DNA of 12,839 bases from Deltaproteobacteria bacterium (GCA_020633895.1 JACKCT010000037.1:1-12839), one strand, 5' to 3'. Counted from the stretch's first letter, positions 1 to 6,925 are shown. Notes: generated by a model from the letters alone, not told the origin. Numbers and translations: made by a program.

Positions 1-59
1 TCGGTCGTGTCGTCATCACCGGTGTCGTCGTCGCCCGTGTCGTCGTCATCGTCGTCGTC
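1..59 (-). repeat. Period-15 DNA repeat encoding an Asp-rich (DDDTG) tail
   Basis: In the frame of the S8 peptidase this stretch encodes seven Asp followed by DDDTG-like pentads. It is the beginning of an acidic low-complexity linker that runs off the window. The same unit occurs in the GH31 gene at 5848-5988. The 15-base period could allow length changes by slippage, but that is inference. Confidence 0.85.
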
Positions 60-3000
60 GCCGGGCACGGTCGAGACCTTCGGGCTGATGAGGCTGTAAT
101 TGCCGGCATCGTCGACGGCGCGCATGGCGAAGGAGCCCGCGTCCGGCGCGTCGACCGTGAATGTCAGCTCTTGGCCGCCCTCTACCAGCGTCGGCGGGTC
201 GAGCAAGGTGCCTTCGAGGAATTCGTCCGGCGTCAGATGTCCGCCCGTGGTTTCGCTAAACCAACGCACCTCGTAGCCTTCCGCCGTGCCGCACTTCCAG
301 TCGTCGCCGGGCGCGGTCACGCTCAGCTCCCACTGCCCCGATTGGGCGCCGGGGGTCACGGTCAGATCCGCCGGAGCCGAGGGCGGCAGGGTGTCGTGAT
401 CCAGCCAGCCGGTGTTGCGTTCGTCGTGATGGGACGACCACCACTGGGCCGCGTAGCCGTCCTCGCCGCACGCCGGACCGGTCGTCTGCCAACCGAAGAG
501 GTTGCCTTCCAGCGTCGGCGCCAGCACCTCGAACAGGCCGTCGTTATCCACGTCCGCCACCGCGGGCGTGCCCAGGTGGGAGTTCTGCGTGTATTTGGGC
601 CAACCGGCGGCGGTGACGTTGTTTTTGTTGCGGGCGTAGATGACGTATCCCATGCCGCCGGCCAACACCTCGTTGAGGCCGTCGCCGTCCAGGTCGGCGA
701 TCGCCGGGTTGTAGAACAGCGGGATGTCGTCCAGGTAGATGCTCAGGTCTTCCTCGCCCCAATTGCCGAAGGACCAACTGCGATTGGCGAAGTTGAGCAG
801 TTTGAAGTTGTCCTCGATCGTGGCGGCCAGCGCGCCCAGGGGAGCGTGCAGCCACGGTTCGCCGTCGGCCTCCATGCGTCCCCACGCCGGGTGGGAGGAC
901 ACGCCCGCGGACAGACCCGCGCCCACCTCGGTCACGGTCGTCTCACCGTCCTTGTAACGAACGACGTTGGGCTTGGCCAAAATCGGCGCCACCGAAATGT
1001 AGGCGCCGTCGCCGCGCACGTAGATCGCCGGGGCGCTCGTCTCGCCGACGGTCAGCGGCGGGATGGGCAGGGCGTCGGACAACGGCCCGTTGATCAGCGC
1101 CGGCCAGCCGGGCAGATAGGGGCTGCCGCTATGGTCGTTGCCGTTGTGGTAGATGCCGTGCAGGTAAACCCAACCGTCGCACATCTCCGCGTTACCTACG
1201 ATCACCGAGGGGTAGTCGGCGATGTCCGGGTCGTCCGAGTCGGGATCGAGGATCGCCACCGACGGGCTGACCAGGATGTGGTCGGGAATCCCGTTGACGC
1301 ACACCTTCTCGGGCGGCACCTTGCCGGGCGCGGCGTCCACCAGCACCGGCCAACCGGGCACCGGGTCGGCATAGCCGTCGGGGCCTTCGTCCACCGGTTG
1401 GAAGGCGTAGACCTTCTGGTCGTAGCTGGCGGCGATGATGTCCTTGAGCCCGTCGCCGTTCAGGTCGGCGATGGTGGGCGAGGCGGCGAAGTAGTTGCCG
1501 TGGCCGAATTGGAAGGACGTGTCGTTGTCGGGCATGTCCGAATAGACGGGGAAACCGTCCACGAACGGACCGCCGGAATGGTTCTCGCCGTCCGGCCAGA
1601 TCGCGACGATCTGTCCTTGGAAGGTGTTGACCACAATGATCGGCACGCCGTCGCCGAACAGGTCGGCCACCGCCGGCGAACCGGCCACGCCGTCCGGCGG
1701 CGCCACGCCCAGGCCCGTGGGCCGGGGAGGCTCGGGCAGCGTAACGGGGAAGCCGGTCATCATCTCCCATTCGTCATCGTCGTTGAGCTTGTAAACCTCG
1801 ACGACGCCCGTCGTCGCGCCCAGGACCATCTCCAACTTGCCGTCGGTGTCGCCGTCCATGTCGTAAAGCACCGCCGAACCCTGGCCCGCGTGGCCCAGGT
1901 TCCGAGGCAGTCCCGGCATCCAGCCCGTGTCCGGATCGTCGTCCAGGTTCACCGCGATGCTCTTGCGATGCTCGCCGTAGACGCGGCCGTCCGGCCCGTC
2001 CCACCAGGCGCGCACGCGCACCGTCACCGACTTGTCCCACGCGTCCATCGCCGGCAGGCGCAAGTCTTCCATGCTCCAGTACTGCGTCAGGTCAAAGGAG
2101 CCGATCACGCCGTCCACCGGCGCGCCGTTGCTCGACCCGCTGTCGACTTTGACAAAGTCATTGTCGTCCGGGTCGGCGGACAGGGCGATTTCCAGGCGAT
2201 ACTTGAACGGACGGCCGCGCGCCGAGATCTGGCCGGAAACGGTCAGGGTCGGATCCTCGGCGGGGCTGAAAGTGGACCACCATTTCGGCGTCACAATGCG
2301 CACCGCCGGGGGGATCGTTTCCGGGATGCCCAGTTCGGGCACGCCCAGGCGCATCAGGGCCCGTTCGGCGTTGACGCGGCCGTAGCCCCAGTGGATATCC
2401 CAACCTTTGCGGCAGCCGCCGCCGGTGAAGGTGAAACAGTGGTTGGCCACGTCGTCCACCGTCATGATCATCAACTGACGCACTTCCTCGCTCGACAGGG
2501 GCGGGTCCAGGCCCAGCTCCAGGCCGTAGGAAAACAGCAGGCCCGCCATGCCGCCGCCGTTGCCCGTCGACTCGGAGGTGCAGGCGCCGGTCGGCACCGT
2601 CACTTCCGCGTGGGCGCCCCAGTTGGAGCAATAGGATTCGGTGAACCCGATGGCATCGATGCCGATGGGCCCGATGAGTTCCACCGGCGGCATGGGCAGC
2701 ACGCCGTGCGTGGCGGTCACGTCGTCCGCCGCGCCGGGGTAGAGGTGGTGAAAGCCCCACTCGTCGCCCGAGGCGGCGATGGTGAAGGTGCCGTTCTCAT
2801 AAGCGTCGGTGAACACGCCCTGGGAGAAGGTCGAATTGTCGAACGAGCCCAAGGGCACCATCATGACCTTCGCGCCCATGTCCACCGCGTATTGGGCGCC
2901 CTGGGCGATCAGATCGATGTCGCCGATGACCGAATCGGTGACGCGCACGACCAGCAGCGAGCAATCGGGACACACGCCGGGCTTGTCACCCTCGCCGTTG

Positions 3001-3977
3001 TCGGCCTGGGCCGTGGCGGCCTTGGCGACCAGGCGGCTGTGCGTTCCTTCGGGGAATTGGTCCACGCCGTAGGGCAGGTTCTTGTCCCGCAAAAAGTCCC
3101 AACCGGAGATGTCGTCCACGTAACCGTTGTTGTCGTCGTCTTTCCCGTCGGCGAAGGCGTCGATCAGGCGCTCCGGGTCCACGTAGCCCAGGCCGCCGTC
3201 ACTGACCCGATTGTCCTGGGCGTAGTCGGAGGCGGAAATGCGTCCGTCGCCGTTGCAGTCGTAGTCGCCGCACGGATCGTCGCCGATGCGCGGCTCGGGC
3301 AGCTCGCCGATGTTGAGAAACAGCCGATCGGCCACTTCCGGGTCGTGATAGTTCTTCAGGCCGTTATCGATGTCGGCCACCAGGATCTCGGGGCGGCCGG
3401 TGTGGAATTTCCACGCGCCCGTGGCGTTGAGTCCCGGAATCTGCCAGGGCTTGTTGGGGTTGGTGCCTTCCGGGTCCAGGGGGTTGAAACCGATGAGGAC
3501 GTTGGAGTTGACGAACAGGTCGGTGAAGCCGCCGTCCGGATCCGGGCGCGCCAGGTCGAAGGGGACATTGACGGTGAACCAATCCACGCCCGCGCCGGGA
3601 AAAGTGCCGTCGAATTTGCCGCCGCCGCCGTCTTCCACGTCCGAGTCGATCACCACCCGCAGCGGCACGCCCCAAGGCAGGTCGTCGTCGGGGACGATGT
3701 AGATGGTGTCGTTGGATTGGTTGGTGGTGCCAAGCTGCACCGACGCGGGAATCGCCGGGCCGCCGTCGCGGGGCTCCAGATAGACGTTGTCCGTCGTGAC
3801 CGTCGCGCCGTTGAGCGTGGCGTTAAAGACCAGGCCCACCGTCGTGTCCGGCAACACCTCGTATTTCAACAGATCCGGGTCCATCACGGTCAGCGAAAAC
3901 GCCGACGCCAGCGTGGGAACCGCCAAAATCGAAATTGCCATCGCCCAGATTGCGAAGCTCGACGCCAAACGACGCAT
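1..3977 (-). CDS. Large secreted S8 (subtilisin-like) peptidase with FG-GAP-like repeats, FN3-like domain and acidic tail (C-terminus cut by window edge)
   Basis: At least 1325 residues are visible and no stop is reached at the left edge. The ATG at 3977 is preceded by GGAGG six bases away and opens a signal peptide with a probable cut after ALA-SER-ALA (residue 26). Residues about 27-125 resemble a bacterial Ig-like (Big_5-type) domain. The S8 domain follows, with Asp204 (ADIDNG), His313 (EGTHS) and most likely Ser468 (ACTSESTG, in place of GTSxATP). The oxyanion Asn is replaced by Asp405 (AASGDEW). A DxNxDGxIxxxD calcium loop (Asp240-Asp251) and a DDDNNGYVDD stretch (from 280) lie between the catalytic Asp and His. 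Residues about 695-1160 hold six or seven FG-GAP/VCBS-like repeats (for example VADLFGDG, IADLNGDG, IADLDGDG), suggesting a beta-propeller. An FN3-like domain (about 1190-1305) and a DDDTG tail from 1307 follow. The peptidase assignment is solid; activity, substrate and final localisation are inferred. The missing C-terminus may hold a sorting signal. Confidence 0.9.
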   Translation of the reverse strand, partial: MRRLASSFAIWAMAISILAVPTLASAFSLTVMDPDLLKYEVLPDTTVGLVFNATLNGATVTTDNVYLEPRDGGPAIPASVQLGTTNQSNDTIYIVPDDDLPWGVPLRVVIDSDVEDGGGGKFDGTFPGAGVDWFTVNVPFDLARPDPDGGFTDLFVNSNVLIGFNPLDPEGTNPNKPWQIPGLNATGAWKFHTGRPEILVADIDNGLKNYHDPEVADRLFLNIGELPEPRIGDDPCGDYDCNGDGRISASDYAQDNRVSDGGLGYVDPERLIDAFADGKDDDNNGYVDDISGWDFLRDKNLPYGVDQFPEGTHSRLVAKAATAQADNGEGDKPGVCPDCSLLVVRVTDSVIGDIDLIAQGAQYAVDMGAKVMMVPLGSFDNSTFSQGVFTDAYENGTFTIAASGDEWGFHHLYPGAADDVTATHGVLPMPPVELIGPIGIDAIGFTESYCSNWGAHAEVTVPTGACTSESTGNGGGMAGLLFSYGLELGLDPPLSSEEVRQLMIMTVDDVANHCFTFTGGGCRKGWDIHWGYGRVNAERALMRLGVPELGIPETIPPAVRIVTPKWWSTFSPAEDPTLTVSGQISARGRPFKYRLEIALSADPDDNDFVKVDSGSSNGAPVDGVIGSFDLTQYWSMEDLRLPAMDAWDKSVTVRVRAWWDGPDGRVYGEHRKSIAVNLDDDPDTGWMPGLPRNLGHAGQGSAVLYDMDGDTDGKLEMVLGATTGVVEVYKLNDDDEWEMMTGFPVTLPEPPRPTGLGVAPPDGVAGSPAVADLFGDGVPIIVVNTFQGQIVAIWPDGENHSGGPFVDGFPVYSDMPDNDTSFQFGHGNYFAASPTIADLNGDGLKDIIAASYDQKVYAFQPVDEGPDGYADPVPGWPVLVDAAPGKVPPEKVCVNGIPDHILVSPSVAILDPDSDDPDIADYPSVIVGNAEMCDGWVYLHGIYHNGNDHSGSPYLPGWPALINGPLSDALPIPPLTVGETSAPAIYVRGDGAYISVAPILAKPNVVRYKDGETTVTEVGAGLSAGVSSHPAWGRMEADGEPWLHAPLGALAATIEDNFKLLNFANRSWSFGNWGEEDLSIYLDDIPLFYNPAIADLDGDGLNEVLAGGMGYVIYARNKNNVTAAGWPKYTQNSHLGTPAVADVDNDGLFEVLAPTLEGNLFGWQTTGPACGEDGYAAQWWSSHHDERNTGWLDHDTLPPSAPADLTVTPGAQSGQWELSVTAPGDDWKCGTAEGYEVRWFSETTGGHLTPDEFLEGTLLDPPTLVEGGQELTFTVDAPDAGSFAMRAVDDAGNYSLISPKVSTVPGDDDDDDDTGDDDTGDDDTT

Positions 3978-4032
3978 CTCGTCCCTCCAACTTGTCTTAA
4001 AAAGCGCGCGGAAATCCGTCCACTCGACGTCG

Positions 4033-4051
4033 TCGGAGGCATGCCCTCCGA
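4033..4051 (-). promoter_or_regulatory. Leader hairpin containing GGAGG/CCTCC upstream of the S8 peptidase
   Basis: A perfect 7-bp stem (TCGGAGG / CCTCCGA) with a 5-base loop lies in the predicted 5' leader, about 55-75 bases before the ATG. On the mRNA its 3' arm (CCTCCGAC) is also complementary over 8 bases, with one G-U pair, to the gene's own ribosome binding region GTTGGAGG at 3983-3990. A switch between the two pairings is possible but unproven. Confidence 0.3.
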
Positions 4052-4095
4052 AATCGACCTCGGCCCCAATCCGATGCGGATTAAATCGTCCGGGT

Positions 4096-4124
4096 AATAT
4101 ACCGAATTCGATTCGGATTTGAAA
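4096..4124 (-). promoter_or_regulatory. Candidate sigma-70-type promoter of the S8 peptidase with a dyad in the spacer
   Basis: On the minus strand TATATT (4096-4101) is a five-of-six match to a -10 box. It lies 17 bases after TTTCAA (4119-4124), a weak -35. The spacer contains the dyad CCGAAT-TCG-ATTCGG (4102-4116), placed where a regulator could block or remodel the promoter. Transcription from here gives a leader of about 110 bases. The -10 is convincing by eye; the -35 and the operator are speculative. Confidence 0.4.
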
Positions 4125-4165
4125 CAGCATTCAATCAGCATCCCATCGGAATGCCGTCGAACACC

Positions 4166-4208
4166 CGACGCACGCCCCGAAACGGATCATAACGATGGGC
4201 GTGCGTCG
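4166..4208. terminator. Perfect 12-bp hairpin between the GH31 and S8 genes
   Basis: CGACGCACGCCC (4166-4177) pairs perfectly with GGGCGTGCGTCG (4197-4208) across a 19-base loop. It lies just downstream of the GH31 stop codon and upstream of the S8 promoter, so its likely role is to end or protect the GH31 transcript. There is no T-run after the stem on the minus strand, so it is not a textbook intrinsic terminator. A protein-binding site is the alternative. Confidence 0.45.
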
Positions 4209-4224
4209 ATGGACTCAGTGAGAT

Positions 4225-6087
4225 TTAGGACGCGTCGGTGATCGTCAAACGCACGCCCTTCGACGCGGATCCGGGCTTGATGAGAAGCTCCTGGGCTTCC
4301 GCGTCGTAGTAGTAACCCGCGTCCGCCGCGTCGTACGCTCCCTTGGTGTCATGGGACGTCAAATCGCCCACGCCTTCCGAGGCAATCGACGCCGGTTGGG
4401 CCGCCTTGAGGACGTGGAAGTCGAAGGTCCGCTCCGTGCCGGTGATCGTGACGTCCAGGCCCGAGCCGGTCTGCTCATAGGCGATGACCGCGCCGCTGCC
4501 GCCTTCCTCGTACAACTCAAACGAATCCGAGCCGTCCGGCGCGAACGTAACCGTCAGGTGGGGCGTCGTGGGTCCGAGGCCGAAGGTGTACTCCTCGGCC
4601 AGATCCCGCACGAGGATCTCGCCGACCTTGAGAAACACCGGGTATTCCGTGTAGGGCACGTCGATTTCCGGAGCGGTGCCTCCGGCGTAATCCTGGCCGT
4701 CGAACAGGCCGATGTAGCTCGCGCCCTCGGGGAAATTGACCGTCCGCTTGGTGCCTTCCTCCATCATGGCGGCCACGAACAGCGCGTCGCCCAGGTTGTA
4801 GAAGCCGCCCTTGCGGTCGATCGGTTTCCACAGGCTGCCGCCGTCATACCAGGCCGTGGCCCCCTGGCTGTACAGGTAGGGAATCAGCGAGTGATGGATC
4901 TTCACGAAGTCGCGGTAGATGTCGACCGTGTCGTCCTCGAAATCCCAGATGTAGATGTCTTCCGGATTGCCTTGCTCCATGATCGGCGAGAACGCGCCGA
5001 GCTGCGTCCAGCGGATCATCAACTCGTCGGTGCGTTCGTCGCCTTTGCGATAGCCGCCCACGTCCGAGCCGAAATTGACGTAATTCTCCTCCCCCGAACG
5101 CATCAGGTTGTTGAGCGCCGCGCGCAGGCCGGCAAAGGTGCCGTCCTGGTCGCCCACCCAACCGGCGAAGCACACGTCCCGGGGCGAGAACGTCACCGTG
5201 ACGGGGATGCCGTAGGAGTCGACCGGGCGGGAGGAAATGACGCGGTCCTCGCCGTAGTTCTCGCGGGAATATTCAAAGAAGTCCCGGTAGTAGGCTTCCT
5301 GATATTCCTTGAAGGATTTCTTGCCGTCGGCCGTTTCCACGCCGCCGGGGCTGCCCAGCAGCATCGAGGGCTCCGAGCCGTCGGTCTTCCAGCCGTCGAC
5401 GCCCATCTCCAGGACGTTGTCCATCATGCCGTGCCACCAGTCCATGGCGTCCGCGTTCCAATAGTCGATGAACGCGCCGTCGCCCTTCCACCATTCGTAG
5501 GTCTTGCCGTCCTCCACGTAGTAGCCGTTGTCCAAGCCGTACTGCCAGTTGGGCGAGTCGGTGTTCACGTTGGAAACACTCCACAGGAAGACGCGCACGC
5601 CCTGGTCGCGGATGCCGGCGATGGTCTGGGCGGCGTCGGGGAAGCGGGCCGGGTCGAATTCGAAGGTGGAATAGCCGGTGGCCCAGGGCGAATCGATGAT
5701 GACCGCGCCGACCGGGATGTCCCGATTCTTGTAGCCGTCGATCAGGGCGTTGACCGAGGTGGCGGTGGATTCGTCTTCCCAGATCCAATGGCGATAGACC
5801 CATTCGGGGAAGGGCGGGGCTTCCAGGTCGGCCGGTTCGACGACCACGTCGTCATCGCCGGTATCGTCGTCGCCCGTATCGTCATCGGTCGTGTCGTCGT
5901 CCGATGTATCGTCGTCGCCGGTGTCGTCATCGGTCGTATCGTCGTCATCGACGGTGTCGTCGTCCGACGTATCGTCGTCGTCATCGTCCCCGCCGCAGCT
6001 CGAACCCATGGTCGAGAAGGCCAGCAGGGCCGCCAACAAAATCAAAATTGCCGTGTTCGGCCAAATCCCGCGCAGTTTGACGTTCAT
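4225..6087 (-). CDS. Glycoside hydrolase family 31 lipoprotein (alpha-glycosidase) with an acidic linker
   Basis: The 620-residue protein starts with a lipoprotein-type signal (LILLAALLAFSTMGSSC, acylated Cys31; the lipobox is weak because Gly sits at -3). A 47-residue linker of DDDT-type repeats follows (34-80), then a GH31 barrel beginning near residue 90 (EWVYRHWIWEDE). Asp236 in GWKTDGSEP fits the GH31 nucleophile and Asp313 in WVGDQDGTF the acid/base; FGSDVGGY is another family hallmark. A C-terminal beta-sandwich follows. The usual N-terminal beta-sandwich of GH31 enzymes is absent, with the linker in its place. An upstream in-frame ATG at 6165 would add 26 residues, but it lies before the predicted -10 box and would spoil the signal peptide. 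The true start has only a weak Shine-Dalgarno sequence. GH31 enzymes include alpha-glucosidases, alpha-xylosidases and sulfoquinovosidases; the substrate cannot be told here. Confidence 0.9.
   Translation of the reverse strand: MNVKLRGIWPNTAILILLAALLAFSTMGSSCGGDDDDDDTSDDDTVDDDDTTDDDTGDDDTSDDDTTDDDTGDDDTGDDDVVVEPADLEAPPFPEWVYRHWIWEDESTATSVNALIDGYKNRDIPVGAVIIDSPWATGYSTFEFDPARFPDAAQTIAGIRDQGVRVFLWSVSNVNTDSPNWQYGLDNGYYVEDGKTYEWWKGDGAFIDYWNADAMDWWHGMMDNVLEMGVDGWKTDGSEPSMLLGSPGGVETADGKKSFKEYQEAYYRDFFEYSRENYGEDRVISSRPVDSYGIPVTVTFSPRDVCFAGWVGDQDGTFAGLRAALNNLMRSGEENYVNFGSDVGGYRKGDERTDELMIRWTQLGAFSPIMEQGNPEDIYIWDFEDDTVDIYRDFVKIHHSLIPYLYSQGATAWYDGGSLWKPIDRKGGFYNLGDALFVAAMMEEGTKRTVNFPEGASYIGLFDGQDYAGGTAPEIDVPYTEYPVFLKVGEILVRDLAEEYTFGLGPTTPHLTVTFAPDGSDSFELYEEGGSGAVIAYEQTGSGLDVTITGTERTFDFHVLKAAQPASIASEGVGDLTSHDTKGAYDAADAGYYYDAEAQELLIKPGSASKGVRLTITDAS
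5848..5988 (-). repeat. Asp-rich pentad repeat (DDDT[G/S/T/V]) in the GH31 lipoprotein
   Basis: This low-complexity stretch encodes residues 34-80, nine Asp runs separated mostly by TG, TS, TT or TV. It follows the lipidation Cys directly and so should act as a flexible, highly negative spacer between membrane and enzyme. The coding unit is about 15 bases long and matches the tail of the S8 gene at 1-59. Confidence 0.85.
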
Positions 6088-6130
6088 CGTCGGTCCGTCC
6101 GTTTTGAATTTACGTTCAAGATAACGGCGC

Positions 6131-6139
6131 ATTGTACCA
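6131..6139 (-). promoter_or_regulatory. Candidate extended -10 promoter of the GH31 gene
   Basis: On the minus strand the sequence TGGTACAAT contains a five-of-six -10 box (TACAAT, 6131-6136) preceded by a TGn extension. No good -35 was found at 16-18 bases. Transcription would start near 6124, about 37 bases before the ATG at 6087 and downstream of the alternative ATG at 6165. This is the main reason for choosing the shorter protein. Confidence 0.45.
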
Positions 6140-6297
6140 AAGTTGATCCGAAATGCACGAGGCAAAGCGTCAGGATTTGTCGGAACTCACCGATGTCGGG
6201 GGCGATTCGGGGCCGAGCGGGAGGGCGTCGAAGTTCGAGGGTGACGGCGAATATCCTATGTAATATTAGCTGTTTATGGGTTTGTGCGAATTCCCGA

Positions 6298-6326
6298 TTG
6301 TCGAATGGTGGCGAATCGACTAAAAT
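6298..6326 (+). promoter_or_regulatory. Sigma-70-type promoter of the 98-residue protein gene
   Basis: TTGTCG (6298-6303) and TAAAAT (6321-6326) are separated by exactly 17 bases, matching the consensus at four of six and five of six positions. The expected start near 6333 leaves a leader of about 43 bases, ending in the ribosome binding site GGGAGG (6365-6370) before the ATG at 6376. The rest of the 6088-6297 gap is partly AT-rich (around TAATATTA, 6261-6268) and holds no recognisable gene. Confidence 0.6.
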
Positions 6327-6375
6327 GCTTCGCCGATGGCCCTGATACGGGCCCCACGCGAAACGGGAGGTATCG

Positions 6376-6672
6376 ATGGTTGATCTGAAGAAGACCGCCG
6401 CGGGCGGAACAATCGGTTTCCTGGGCGGCGCCCTGTTCGAGCAAGGCATCGAGTCGGTCTTGGGCGTGGACTTCGTCAACGGTGTTTGCGAAATCGCCGG
6501 CGCCGTGGCGGGCATGGCCTATGTGAACCGGGAAATGGTCGACGCGGCCTATCGCCAGATCAAGATGTACACCGGCAAGGAACCCGCCGAGATCACCGAG
6601 GCCGAGTGGTTGGCCTTCAAGCTCGACCACCCCAACACGGCCAAATACCTGGAAGAAGCCCTGCGCATCTGA
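6376..6672 (+). CDS. Small protein of unknown function with Gly-rich hydrophobic segments
   Basis: This 98-residue protein has a strong ribosome binding site (GGGAGG, five bases before ATG), a good promoter and its own terminator, so it is very probably a real monocistronic gene. I do not recognise the family. Residues about 8-31 (including GGTIGFLGGALF) and 35-49 (including AGAVAGMAYV) are hydrophobic with Gly/Ala spacing like glycine-zipper membrane segments. The C-terminal half (about 50-98) is polar and helical in character, with MYTGKEPAEITEAEW and a short EEALRI end. No signal peptide with a cleavage site is evident. It could be a small membrane-associated or oligomer-forming protein, but no function can be assigned. 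It is divergent from the GH31 gene and shares its upstream gap of about 290 bases. Confidence 0.75.
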   Translation: MVDLKKTAAGGTIGFLGGALFEQGIESVLGVDFVNGVCEIAGAVAGMAYVNREMVDAAYRQIKMYTGKEPAEITEAEWLAFKLDHPNTAKYLEEALRI

Positions 6673-6695
6673 CCCGGACCAAGACAAGACACGAA

Positions 6696-6725
6696 AAAAG
6701 CCGACGGCGAAAGTCGTCGGCTTTT
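6696..6725 (+). terminator. Intrinsic terminator after the small protein gene
   Basis: AAAAGCCGACG (6696-6706) and CGTCGGCTTTT (6715-6725) form a perfect 11-bp stem with an 8-base loop (GCGAAAGT), and the 3' side is T-rich. It begins 23 bases after the stop codon. The A-run on the left could let it work weakly in both directions, but the next gene upstream on the minus strand is far away. Confidence 0.9.
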
Positions 6726-6750
6726 CTATTTCGAACCAGTCCGGGATTTC

Positions 6751-6850
6751 GGGTGCCACACTTTCGCGACACCGCCAGGTGGAGAGAAGGTGTGAATCAA
6801 TGAATTGCACACCTTCCCTCGAACTTCGTTCTTGTGAAAGTGTGGCACCC
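6751..6850. repeat. 100-bp nested palindromic element (REPIN/MITE-like)
   Basis: The ends are a perfect 15-bp inverted repeat, GGGTGCCACACTTTC (6751-6765) and GAAAGTGTGGCACCC (6836-6850). An inner pair, GAAGGTGTG (6786-6794) and CACACCTTC (6808-6816), is also perfect, and with flanking bases reaches 12 of 13 positions. Between the outer and inner arms the two sides (about 15-16 bases) are unrelated. The centre CAAT-GA-ATTG is again symmetric. This layout, two similar units head to head, is that of a REPIN or a small non-autonomous transposable element. No transposase is in the window. From memory, GTGCCACACTTT-like ends recur in several bacterial genomes. Confidence 0.75.
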
Positions 6851-6917
6851 GGGACGTGCGTTCCCTCATAACAAACCCCCCTTTCGCTTTCCCATTTCCG
6901 TCCATGAGCCGATTCCT

Positions 6918-6925
6918 GATATACT
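6918..6925 (+). promoter_or_regulatory. Candidate extended -10 promoter before dciA
   Basis: TATACT (6920-6925) matches the -10 consensus at five of six positions and is preceded by a TGA triplet (6917-6919) that fits the TGn extension. No good -35 was found. The start codon at 6959 lies about 27 bases after the expected transcription start, with GGGGGAG (6944-6950) between them. Confidence 0.45.

Noticed and set aside
171-4097. A 1308-codon open frame on the plus strand
   Set aside because: It is antisense to the S8 peptidase, lacks a recognisable domain or signal, and is His/Val/Arg/Gly-rich in the way expected from the complement of a high-GC gene.
5848-5988. CRISPR-like regular repeat
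   Set aside because: The short period of about 15 bases encodes Asp-rich pentads in frame; there are no unique spacers of 30 bases or more.
6088-6165. A longer GH31 start at 6165
   Set aside because: It lies upstream of the predicted -10 box, has no Shine-Dalgarno sequence and would bury the lipoprotein signal 26 residues inside the protein.
4351-6345. A 664-codon open frame on the plus strand
   Set aside because: It is antisense to the GH31 gene, which has catalytic motifs and a signal peptide; the plus frame shows only low-complexity Val/Ile/Arg from the reversed Asp repeat.
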